DNA of 45,584 bases. Source: Bacteroidales bacterium. GTDB lineage: Bacteria; Bacteroidota; Bacteroidia; Bacteroidales; UBA932. This document shows, in pieces, positions 15,298 to 23,300 of the stretch (the stretch's first letter is position 1; each line of letters begins with the position of its first letter). The notes beneath the pieces were generated by a model. It saw only the letters and a program-made list of their open reading frames with translations. It ran no database searches and was not told the DNA's origin. The translations under genes and the position numbers were made by a program. The stretch spans positions 1-45,584 of the forward strand of contig JAGAAY010000105.1 in assembly GCA_017615065.1 (NCBI GenBank), in the 5' to 3' direction.

Positions 15298-18131
15298 CGG
15301 CCGCAAATGTTTTTGAAGTCACACCACTGGCAGGTTTCCGTTTCCTCAGTGCGCCTGAAGGGACGGGAAACGTCCACCATTCCGTCCAGCATCCCCACAA
15401 GCCTCTCTTGTGTCAGCCGCAGAAACTCCCGGCTCTGGAATCGGTCTTCCAGAGGCTCCGTGTACAGCCGCGTTGTGGAGTATATGGAATTCACAAGGGT
15501 ATTGCCATTGATCTCAGCGTCGCGAGTGGCAAACAAGCCGTACAGGAACAGCTGGAGCGCAATGTCCGGCCTGCCCTTGTTGGATTCCCCGAACAGCTTT
15601 TCCACAACCTCTGCGGCATTTTCATCGCTTATGTCGATGTCTTTGTCCTCCACCTTGCCGGTTTTGTAATCGACAATCCTCACCTGCCCGGGAATGTAGG
15701 AATCAATCCTGTCCACATACCCGTGGAAGTTGAAGCCGTGGAAGCCCTCATACTTCATGTATTTTTCCAGGCCGATGATGCGGAAGCCCTCCGAGCCGGC
15801 ATCGCGCAGCAGCTTGATGTCGTGCCTGAGCGCCTGGCGCACATAATCCAGGATTACCTCTTCCACAACCAGGTTGCGTCCGCTCACCTCGATGGTGTGC
15901 ATCTCCTCCAGAATGTGGGCGCGGATGCGTTCCTTGACCGGTTTGACATCGGCAAGAAGGCTCTCCAGATATCCGGCATCGACAAGTTTTCTTCCGGAAT
16001 AGAGGTCCTGCATTGTCTCGTGGAAGACGTTCCCCAGCATGTTGGCCGTGAGCGATTCCTCCACCTCGTCCTCCGGCTTGAGACCCTTGACGGTGGAATA
16101 GTAGAACTTGGCTTCGCAGGTGAGATAGTTCCTGAGGGCCGATGCCGACAGGTATTTCTCCCTTATCGCGGCCACATCGGCCTCTGTCTTTTCGATGGGC
16201 TTTTCGGGATCGGCCGGATGCATTTGCCCGGCGGCGGTTTCCCTTGTCATATGCACGTCGAAGTGGTACTTCAACTGCTTGATGTATCGGCTTTCCTCGC
16301 CGCTGCGGAGGCCTTCCGTGCGGCTGTCGTATACCAGCCACACCTTGGATGCCCTCTGGAGAAGGCGGTAGAAATAATACGCCCATACCGAATCCTGATA
16401 CTCGTACGTGGGCAGGCCGAATCCTTTGCGAAGCTCCGGCGGGATGAAGGAGGACGATACGCTCTTGCGGGGGAAGACACCCTCGTTGCAGGAAAGGATT
16501 ACAAGGTTGCTGAAGTCCAGGGCGCGGGTTTCCAGCGGGCCCATAATCTGGAGGCCCTGAAGGGGTTCGCCCTCAAAGGGAACGGATTCACCGTCCAGAA
16601 TCTGGTCCAGGAGACGCAGCCATGTGGCGGGTTTAACGTCCATGGGGATGCCTGAGAGCACGTTTAGCACCATGCTCAGGCTCTTGGCGTAGTCCAGTTC
16701 CAGGAGCATGTCCGGGTAGTCCCGCAGGCTCCAGCCCAGAAAACTCACAATGTCCCTCAGATAGTCCTGCAGGGCCTTTATTTGCTGAGCATCCGCCGCT
16801 TTGGGGTCTGTGATCACGGGCTTGAACACAAGGTCCAGCAGGGGACCGCCGCGGAGGTCTTCCTGCGGGATATAGTACTTGGCGGCTTCCTTGGCGTGCT
16901 TTACGATTTCATCTTCCTCCGGTGTGAGCACGCGTTTGAATACGCTGCTGGACATCACTGCGCGAACGTCCCTGTGATAGAACCAGAGGCTCCCTTTGTA
17001 CGGCCTCAGGTGCAGTTGCATCCCAGCCAGGGCCGATATCAGGGTATAAATGCCGCCGCCCTTTAGCGGGTTGCCCATGGTAACGTTGATGCTCTCCACT
17101 TCCGGGGGAATGGTGTTAAGCACGGGCATGAGCATGTTTTCGTCCGGAAGAACTACGGCGGTTTCTACAAGGTCCCCCGGAGTGCGCTGCTGCAGAATTC
17201 CAGGGAGGAGTTTGGCCTGCCCAACAGCCGAAGGCACACTTATTACGTGTATTTCCGGGTTGCTGCCGGCGGTGATGGGGAATGCCTGCGGGAAAGCCGC
17301 CAGATTCTCCTTCATAAAGAAGGACGATTTGTTTAGCGGGTGCTTTATCATCGGCGACACCCAGTCCCACACAAATACCGCAAGGCCTGCGTCCCGCATT
17401 CTGCCCAGCACGGCCTTTTCGCACTCGTTCAGGGCGTTGAGGCCCACGAATACGTATTTCTGCGTTTCCGGGAAGCGGGATTTGAGGATATCGGCAAGGG
17501 GAGTTTCACCCTTTATCTTCTCTGCGAGGTCCCGGTATACCATGCCTTCGTAGGCCAGGCCTTTTTGCCTTAATGCCTCACGGAAGCCTGTGTACAGCGG
17601 GTACAGGATGTTCCAGATTTGCAGGAAGCGGGATTTTACGCCCTCTCCTTCTATCTTTACGGTGAGCCGCCCGGAATTGTCCCTGAAATGCCTTAGGAAG
17701 TTGTCGATGGCGGCGCGCTGCCCCTCGCTAAGGTAGCTGTAGCTGTCATGGATGGCCTTGAGGTCCGCCACGTTGGCGAACAGGTCTTTGGCGTTAACCA
17801 GGTATTTGTCCACATCGTCGAAGTCCTGGATGAGGGTGTTGCCCCAGAAGATGAATTCATCCAGGGACTCCGCGTTGCGGTAGAGATCTTTATATATGGT
17901 ATAGAGTTCCGTCAGGAGCTTCACGCGGTGGCTGGTGCCCACGCCGTAGACCTTGTAGAAAAAGTCGTTTATGGTGAGCATGCCGGGGGCGAGCACGGGT
18001 TTGCCCTGTATCTGCGCGCCAAGGTACTTCCTGAAGAACGACGCGCTGCGCCGGTTCGGGAAGATAAAGAGGGTATTTGCGATACCCTCCTTATAATAAT
18101 GTGATGCTACCTGAAGTAGGAACGGATCCAC
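15294..18131 (-). CDS. addB: PD-(D/E)XK nuclease, AddB-like partner
   Basis: A 945-residue inactive-helicase/nuclease subunit. The N-terminus has the AddB-type strand TLFIFPNRRSASFFRKYL in place of a true Walker A. The C-terminal nuclease shows VRIVDYKTGKVEDKDID. An iron-sulfur arrangement has one Cys in NYLTCEAKFYYS and three in the last residues CQWCDFKNICG. In AddB such a cluster stabilises the nuclease. It overlaps addA by 4 nt and starts 3 nt behind rubrerythrin, so the three genes form one leftward operon. Confidence 0.9.
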   Translation of the reverse strand: MDPFLLQVASHYYKEGIANTLFIFPNRRSASFFRKYLGAQIQGKPVLAPGMLTINDFFYKVYGVGTSHRVKLLTELYTIYKDLYRNAESLDEFIFWGNTLIQDFDDVDKYLVNAKDLFANVADLKAIHDSYSYLSEGQRAAIDNFLRHFRDNSGRLTVKIEGEGVKSRFLQIWNILYPLYTGFREALRQKGLAYEGMVYRDLAEKIKGETPLADILKSRFPETQKYVFVGLNALNECEKAVLGRMRDAGLAVFVWDWVSPMIKHPLNKSSFFMKENLAAFPQAFPITAGSNPEIHVISVPSAVGQAKLLPGILQQRTPGDLVETAVVLPDENMLMPVLNTIPPEVESINVTMGNPLKGGGIYTLISALAGMQLHLRPYKGSLWFYHRDVRAVMSSSVFKRVLTPEEDEIVKHAKEAAKYYIPQEDLRGGPLLDLVFKPVITDPKAADAQQIKALQDYLRDIVSFLGWSLRDYPDMLLELDYAKSLSMVLNVLSGIPMDVKPATWLRLLDQILDGESVPFEGEPLQGLQIMGPLETRALDFSNLVILSCNEGVFPRKSVSSSFIPPELRKGFGLPTYEYQDSVWAYYFYRLLQRASKVWLVYDSRTEGLRSGEESRYIKQLKYHFDVHMTRETAAGQMHPADPEKPIEKTEADVAAIREKYLSASALRNYLTCEAKFYYSTVKGLKPEDEVEESLTANMLGNVFHETMQDLYSGRKLVDAGYLESLLADVKPVKERIRAHILEEMHTIEVSGRNLVVEEVILDYVRQALRHDIKLLRDAGSEGFRIIGLEKYMKYEGFHGFNFHGYVDRIDSYIPGQVRIVDYKTGKVEDKDIDISDENAAEVVEKLFGESNKGRPDIALQLFLYGLFATRDAEINGNTLVNSIYSTTRLYTEPLEDRFQSREFLRLTQERLVGMLDGMVDVSRPFRRTEETETCQWCDFKNICGR

Positions 18132-18134
18132 TGC

Positions 18135-18683
18135 CTATTTTTCGAAGAATCTCTTGTACAGGCCAAGGAAGCCGGCACCGTGACGGGCTTCGTCCTTTGC
18201 CATTTCGTGAATGGAATCGTGGATTGCGTCGTAGCCCAGCTGCTTTGCGCGGGTGGCGATTGCCAGCTTGCCTTCGCATGCGCCGGCCTCTGCCTCGTAG
18301 CGCTTCTTGAGGTTGGTTTTGGTGTCCCACACAACCTCACCCAGCATTTCTGCAATGCGTGCGGCGTGATCTGCCTCCTCATAAGCATAGCGCTTGAAGG
18401 CATCTGCCACCTCCGGATAACCCTCGCGCTCCGCCTGACGGCTCATGGCAAGGTACATGCCCACCTCCGAGCACTCCCCGGTGAAATGATCGTGCAGACC
18501 GGCAAGCACCTCTGCATCCACACCCTTGGCAATGCCAAGCTCATGCTCGCAGGCCCACTTGCCATCTTCCTCTACAACTTCCTTGAAGGCTTTTGCCTTG
18601 GCGTGGCACACAGGGCATTCCTCCGGCGGATTCTCTCCTTCATAGACATATCCGCAAACAAGGCATCTGAATTTCTTTTTCAT
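18135..18683 (-). CDS. rbr: Rubrerythrin, N-terminal rubredoxin type
   Basis: A 182-residue cytosolic peroxide reductase for anaerobes. A rubredoxin domain comes first ([20 protein letters not shown], two CxxC pairs, residues 8-27). A ferritin-like diiron domain follows with the glutamate/histidine motifs [25 protein letters not shown] and KDEARHG. This 'reverse' order is a recognised rubrerythrin class. It heads the operon with addB and addA, linking peroxide defence to break repair, and has a consensus promoter. An anaerobic host is implied. Confidence 0.95.
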   Translation of the reverse strand: MKKKFRCLVCGYVYEGENPPEECPVCHAKAKAFKEVVEEDGKWACEHELGIAKGVDAEVLAGLHDHFTGECSEVGMYLAMSRQAEREGYPEVADAFKRYAYEEADHAARIAEMLGEVVWDTKTNLKKRYEAEAGACEGKLAIATRAKQLGYDAIHDSIHEMAKDEARHGAGFLGLYKRFFEK

Positions 18684-18728
18684 AGTTTAGTGTTTTGTTT
18701 TGAATGATTCTAAATAATTAGCTCTTTG

Positions 18729-18759
18729 CAAATATAACAATTTCCTGTGTTAATACCAA
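18729..18759 (-). promoter_or_regulatory. Consensus promoter of the rubrerythrin-addBA operon
   Basis: On the minus strand TTG (18759-18757), a 20-nt spacer and TATATTTG (18736-18729) match the Bacteroidota consensus exactly. The leader to the ATG is roughly 40 nt and AC-rich, without a Shine-Dalgarno sequence. Confidence 0.8.
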
Positions 18760-18775
18760 TAGTTTCGAAGGTAGT

Positions 18776-21472
18776 TTACCGGGAATTCCGGCGGACGTAT
18801 TCCGTGGGGGTGCAGTGCATGAAGCGGTGGAAGGCGGAGGCGAAGTAGGAGGGGGTGGTGAAGCCCACCATGTAGCCTATTTCCGCAACGGAGTGCTTCT
18901 TCTCAAGGAGCAGGCGGCAGGCCTCGTTGAAGCGCACGGTTTTGATGAATTCGTGGGCCGATACGCCGAAGAGCGCCTTGGAGCGCAGGTGCAGGTTGCT
19001 GCGGCTCATGTTCATCTGGTCGGCCAGGGCCTCTACGGTGAAATCCGGATTGTCCAGGTTGTTTTTCACCACCTGCATGGCTTTGCGCATGAATTCCTCA
19101 TCGGCCTTGTAGAAGACCTTTGCCACGGTGGATTCATTGCCGGCCGACTGATTGGCGCCGATGCGCACGAATTCCAGCGAGAACTCGTTGAGGAGTTCGT
19201 TGCGCACTTTCTCCATCTCAGTCTGGTATTCCGCTTTGGTTTTGGCCAGCAGTCGCATCACGAACAACACAATCAGAGCAGCAAGCAGCACAAGAATAAG
19301 GATCCTGAAAGCCATGGTTTCGTACCAGAGGGGAGGGATTGTGAACAGGAACTCCGTGTTTTCCATGTTTTGGATACCGGCGCTGTTCCGATACTGAAGA
19401 TGGAATGTGTATTTTCCGTGGGCCAGGCCGTGATAGGATGCTATACGGTCCGAGCCGGCCTCGTGCCATGCATCATTGAAGCCTTCCCCGTCCAGCATGT
19501 AGAAGAAGTGGCCGTTTTGTCCGGAAATATAGTCCGGAGCCGAGAACATTATGCTGATATCGCGGTCTCTGGGCTTGAGTTCAACGTGGCGGCCAGGAAA
19601 GTTTCTCCATACGCCGTTCACTTCCATCCCGGAAATCACCGGCTTCACTTCCTTAAATGAAATGTTGATGCTCTCGGGGTTGAAATGCACCAGCCATGAC
19701 AGGCCGCCGAAATACATCTCTCCGCTATGGGTGCGGCAGTGGGCGTATGCGGTGAAGCGGTCGCCGGGGAGGCCATCGGCCATGGTGAATATCCACTTTT
19801 CCCCGGTGATGGGGTCCATCCGGCACAAACCCTTGTTGGTGCTTATCCAAAGCCTTCCGCCGGCATCCTCTTCCACGCCGAGAACAACGTTGTCCGGGAG
19901 CCCATCGGCCATCGTATAGGATGTCACCACACCAAGCCTATAGCAGAACAGACCGTCGCTGGAGCTTATCCAGATGCGTCCGGCACTGTCCTCCAGGAAA
20001 TCTTCCACATAGCGGATCCGGGACAGCTCCTCAGGCAGTTCGGCCTCCTTTCCGCTTTCCGGGTCGATGACGACAACGCCGAACTTCTGGCCGATCCACA
20101 GCGTCCCGTCGCTAACCAGTGCAAGCGCTCTGATATTGGAATTGACGCCAGAGACCGGAACGGCGGAAACTGCACCGGTGGATTCGTCGTATTTGAAAAG
20201 GCCTCCAGGCGTGCCGATGAACAGGATCCCATCGGCATTTCCGGTAATTGCATAAGAACCGTCCCGTATAATGGAATTGAGCGTTTTCAGCTTTTTGCTG
20301 CCGTGAGGGAGGACGGACAGTTCGCCCTTGTCGGCACCGATATAGATAAGGCCGGAATGCGGGCTGATATGGATGCACTTGATATCCGGCTGGTCGGAGA
20401 AACTGTCGCCAAGGCCGCCGATGTGCTCGAATCGGCCATCGGCAAGAAGATGGTTGAGACCTCCCGAATTGGTGCCGATCCAAAGCGAGCCGTCCGGATC
20501 TTCCACGATGTCGGATATGATCTGGCCGTTGAGGTAGTTGTCGCCCGGACGCGCGATTATGCTCTTAAACAGCGAAGGACGCGATGTACAATAGCACACG
20601 CCGCCGTAGTAAGTGCCGAGCCACATTGTGCCCTGCCTGTCGCAGAAGATGTCGTGCACACTGTCGTGAGTTATGCTGCCGATGTCGTAATAATCGTGGT
20701 GGAACTCCTCGAAACGGACGTCACGCATCACATACAGGCCATTCTTCGTACCTGCCCAAAGAACTCCGTCCTCGTCCAGACAGAGCGAACGCACAAGTTC
20801 CATTCCGTGCCGATGTGTTTTACTGTCAGCAGTAATCTCCCAAAGGCCGTCGCCCTCGGTCCCGACCCAGAAATGGCCAGGACTGTCTTCCAGAATGCAG
20901 TTAATGGGGTACGGGGCAAACGATATCGGCATTTCGCGCACATCCTTCAAGTCCATCGATGCCGCTACGATGCGGCCGTCCCTTCCACATATATATAATA
21001 TGGTATCGGCGGGGGAGTATATGTCGTTTGCATCAAAACTGCTGAGCGATGCTGGAATTCCCTCCCGCGAGAACGTCCCACGCTGTTTGTCGAATATCCA
21101 CAGCCGGTAGTTTGCCGTAACCAGGAAACTGTTCTCTGTGAGTTGTACTATATCCCTGATTGTTCCGTCAGGGCTGTTGTGGTTGTTCCATGTGCCGCTT
21201 TCGCTGTTGAAACTGGAAAGCCCGGATAGGTGTCCTGCCCATACTGTACCTTCCGAGTCGCAGGTGAGTTTGTAGATATGGTCATTGTAGCGGAAATCCG
21301 TGTACCGGCTGCCGTCGTAGCGCGTAATTCCGTCGGCTCCGCCGAACCACATGTTCCCCTGAGAGTCCTGACACACAGTACGTATATTGATTCCCGTACT
21401 CTCCGTAGGCAGCGAGTGGAAATACAACGAACTGGCAACAAGTGCCGGAATGATTTTCAGCAAAATCAACAT
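18776..21472 (-). CDS. Transmembrane beta-propeller sensor fused directly to AraC-type DNA-binding domain
   Basis: An 898-residue regulator. After an N-terminal signal/anchor (ILLKIIPALVASSLYF) come repeated two-component-regulator propeller blades with the WFGGADGITRYDG / VLWAGTKNGLY / SLWIGTNSGGLNHL pattern. A Y_Y_Y-type beta domain (about residues 610-710), one membrane helix (about 722-743), and a C-terminal AraC helix-turn-helix (about 795-898; VEALADQMNMSRSNLHLRSK) follow. Hybrid two-component sensors of this phylum carry histidine kinase, receiver and AraC domains; here the kinase and receiver are absent. It diverges from the SusCD locus and probably controls it. The start is the ATG at 21472; an in-frame GTG lies 6 nt upstream. 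Confidence 0.9.
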   Translation of the reverse strand: MLILLKIIPALVASSLYFHSLPTESTGINIRTVCQDSQGNMWFGGADGITRYDGSRYTDFRYNDHIYKLTCDSEGTVWAGHLSGLSSFNSESGTWNNHNSPDGTIRDIVQLTENSFLVTANYRLWIFDKQRGTFSREGIPASLSSFDANDIYSPADTILYICGRDGRIVAASMDLKDVREMPISFAPYPINCILEDSPGHFWVGTEGDGLWEITADSKTHRHGMELVRSLCLDEDGVLWAGTKNGLYVMRDVRFEEFHHDYYDIGSITHDSVHDIFCDRQGTMWLGTYYGGVCYCTSRPSLFKSIIARPGDNYLNGQIISDIVEDPDGSLWIGTNSGGLNHLLADGRFEHIGGLGDSFSDQPDIKCIHISPHSGLIYIGADKGELSVLPHGSKKLKTLNSIIRDGSYAITGNADGILFIGTPGGLFKYDESTGAVSAVPVSGVNSNIRALALVSDGTLWIGQKFGVVVIDPESGKEAELPEELSRIRYVEDFLEDSAGRIWISSSDGLFCYRLGVVTSYTMADGLPDNVVLGVEEDAGGRLWISTNKGLCRMDPITGEKWIFTMADGLPGDRFTAYAHCRTHSGEMYFGGLSWLVHFNPESINISFKEVKPVISGMEVNGVWRNFPGRHVELKPRDRDISIMFSAPDYISGQNGHFFYMLDGEGFNDAWHEAGSDRIASYHGLAHGKYTFHLQYRNSAGIQNMENTEFLFTIPPLWYETMAFRILILVLLAALIVLFVMRLLAKTKAEYQTEMEKVRNELLNEFSLEFVRIGANQSAGNESTVAKVFYKADEEFMRKAMQVVKNNLDNPDFTVEALADQMNMSRSNLHLRSKALFGVSAHEFIKTVRFNEACRLLLEKKHSVAEIGYMVGFTTPSYFASAFHRFMHCTPTEYVRRNSR

Positions 21473-21482
21473 TTGCACAAAA

Positions 21483-21510
21483 TTAACATTTATTTTGACA
21501 TAATTGACAT
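21483..21510. promoter_or_regulatory. Candidate operator: TTGACAT repeats in the divergent intergenic region
   Basis: TTAACAT (21483-21489), TTGACAT (21495-21501) and TTGACAT (21504-21510) lie in direct orientation between the regulator and the first EEP gene. They sit about 30-60 bp upstream of the expected transcription start of the rightward run, in place of a -33 element. That position suits an AraC-type activator. No binding data exist here. Confidence 0.4.
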
Positions 21511-21524
21511 CTTTTGCAATAAAT

Positions 21525-21538
21525 CAAATCTATTTTTG
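21525..21538. promoter_or_regulatory. Divergent overlapping -7 elements
   Basis: TATTTTTG (21531-21538, plus strand) and TAGATTTG (minus strand, 21532-21525) both fit TAnnTTTG and share their TA. They would drive the EEP/SusCD run rightward and the regulator leftward. Neither has a TTG at 20 nt, consistent with activator dependence. Confidence 0.55.
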
Positions 21539-21570
21539 CATCCGTAGAAGACTATTAACCGACAGGCTGA

Positions 21571-22425
21571 ATGATCACGAATCCGACATCCTTCAAGGCG
21601 ATTGCGCTCTGGATTGTCACCGCGCTGATGCTCACATCTTGTGGCGGCAGCAGGCTCATGGTGATGAGTTTCAACGTGCGGCAGAGCCACGTGAGGGAGA
21701 AGGACGAGAATAACAACTGGGGAAACCGCAAGGAAGCCTGTCTTGAGATGCTTAAGGCCAGAATGCCGGACATTATCGGCTTTCAGGAGGCTCAGTTCAA
21801 GGATCAGTGGGCGTTCTTCTGCGACAGTCTGGGAAGTGAGTACGGAAATGTGGGTGTCGGCCGAGATAACGGGACGGACAAAGGCGAGACGTCCGGCTTC
21901 CTGTATAAGAAATCGGCACTTACACTCTTGGACAGCGGCACCTTCTGGGTCTCGGAAACGCCGGACGTGCCTTCCAAATCATTCGACGAGCAGTACTATC
22001 GTTCCCTTACCTGGGGGCTCTTCCAAATCAGGAAGACCGGAAAAAGGTTCTTCTACTTCAATACTCATCTCGGCCTCACCTGGAGTTCCCAGAAAGACGG
22101 CATCGAGATGATAATCGGCAAGATGAAAGAAATCAATCCCGACGGCCTTCCCCTTCTTTTCAGCGGGGACCTCAATACCGATATAACCAGCTCCGCATTC
22201 GACAGCCTCAAGGGCATAATGCTCAACTCCAGAGACGTGGCGCCGATTGCTGACGATATCCCCACCTACAATGCGTGGGGCAACAAGCAAAAAGAGCGCA
22301 TCATCGACTTTATCTGGATAACCCCTGGTATCAAATGCCTGGAGTACCACACCGATACCACGCCCTATGGCGGGCATGAACTTATTTCCGATCATTTCCC
22401 TGTATACATTATCGTCAAGATATGA
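21571..22425 (+). CDS. EEP-superfamily hydrolase lipoprotein 1
   Basis: A 284-residue endonuclease/exonuclease/phosphatase (DNase I-like) fold enzyme, a superfamily acting on phosphomonoesters or phosphodiesters with Mg2+. The lipobox is LMLTSC (Cys at about residue 24). Catalytic motifs are all present: VMSFNVR (Asn), GFQEAQ (Glu), YFNTHLGL (His), FSGDLNTD (Asp, Asn), IDFIW (Asp) and LISDHFPV (Asp-His). The residues after the Cys are not acidic (CGGSR), so it may stay periplasmic. It is the first gene of the SusCD run and overlaps EEP 2 by 4 nt (ATGA). The substrate is unknown: sugar phosphate, phosphodiester glycan, lipid or nucleic acid are possible. Confidence 0.9.
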   Translation: MITNPTSFKAIALWIVTALMLTSCGGSRLMVMSFNVRQSHVREKDENNNWGNRKEACLEMLKARMPDIIGFQEAQFKDQWAFFCDSLGSEYGNVGVGRDNGTDKGETSGFLYKKSALTLLDSGTFWVSETPDVPSKSFDEQYYRSLTWGLFQIRKTGKRFFYFNTHLGLTWSSQKDGIEMIIGKMKEINPDGLPLLFSGDLNTDITSSAFDSLKGIMLNSRDVAPIADDIPTYNAWGNKQKERIIDFIWITPGIKCLEYHTDTTPYGGHELISDHFPVYIIVKI

Positions 22426-23294
22426 AAAAGCTATTCGTCCTTTTAACCATTTTCCTGGCTCCAATGCTGTTCTTCTCCTGCCATAAGGAGGAGAAAGACT
22501 GGAAAAAGACCGAGATCAAGTCCCTGAAGTTGGAGCCCGGTCAACTCAAGGTCATGAGTTTCAATATCCGTACGCATACAACGGAGGTGAATGCCTACAA
22601 CCATTGGTCCCTAAGGGCTCCGTCCTGTGTGCTGATGGTCTGGGACCAGCAGCCCACGCTCCTTGGCATGCAGGAAGTTTCTGAAACCCAGTGGCTGTAT
22701 ATGTTCGGCCTTCTGGAGTCCAACGGATACGCCGGAATCGCAACGAAGGATTTTAGGAACTCAATTTTGTACAAAAAGGATGTGCTGGAAGTCGTAAGTG
22801 ATGGTTTATTCTGGCTTTCCGATACGCCTGAGGTCTCGTCTCTTTGCTGGGATGGATATGAGCGTACGGCCAGGTGGGCTGTGATGAGGATAATCGAAAC
22901 AGGCCAGCTTTTCTTCTATGTTAATACCCATAGCGCACTTACTGCGTCCGCAAGGGGGAGTTGCATCACTCTCATCAAAAAGAGAATCAAGATGTACAAT
23001 GCTGACAATCTTCCTGTCATTATGGTTGGCGACTTTAACGCCCCCACCGAAGAATCCTCTTTCGATGGTATCAGACAGACCATGGTGAACACAAGGGACA
23101 TAGCTCCCGTTACAGATAATCTGGACACTTACAATGGATGGGAAAATCCTTCCAATAATCCTTACGTCTGCGACCATATCTGGATTTCGAGCACTGGCAT
23201 CGAATGCTCGGAATACAAAACAGTAACCAAGCCTTACAATGGCCACAAACTGATATCCGATCACTTTCCTGTTTATTCCATGCTTAAATTCTAA
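22422..23294 (+). CDS. EEP-superfamily hydrolase lipoprotein 2
   Basis: A 290-residue paralogue of the preceding enzyme. The lipobox is MLFFSC, followed by HKEEKDWKK, a charged stretch resembling the surface-export signal of Bacteroidota lipoproteins, so an outer-surface location is inferred. Active-site motifs are VMSFNIR, GMQEVS, YVNTHSAL, MVGDFNAP, DHIWISS and LISDHFPV. Its start codon overlaps the previous stop, and SusC follows after 6 nt. Different predicted locations of the two EEP lipoproteins would allow sequential action outside and inside the outer membrane. Confidence 0.9.
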   Translation: MKKLFVLLTIFLAPMLFFSCHKEEKDWKKTEIKSLKLEPGQLKVMSFNIRTHTTEVNAYNHWSLRAPSCVLMVWDQQPTLLGMQEVSETQWLYMFGLLESNGYAGIATKDFRNSILYKKDVLEVVSDGLFWLSDTPEVSSLCWDGYERTARWAVMRIIETGQLFFYVNTHSALTASARGSCITLIKKRIKMYNADNLPVIMVGDFNAPTEESSFDGIRQTMVNTRDIAPVTDNLDTYNGWENPSNNPYVCDHIWISSTGIECSEYKTVTKPYNGHKLISDHFPVYSMLKF

Positions 23295-23300
23295 GGCCTT

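Noticed and set aside
14785-15669. 294-codon plus-strand open frame across the addA/addB junction
   Set aside because: It is antisense to the helicase motifs on the minus strand and has no independent support.
15255-16655. 466-codon plus-strand open frame opposite addB
   Set aside because: It overlaps a firmly identified nuclease gene and its start region lies inside the addA/addB junction. No recognisable domain.
19727-20998. 423-codon plus-strand open frame opposite the regulator
   Set aside because: Antisense to propeller repeats that are clearly coding on the other strand.
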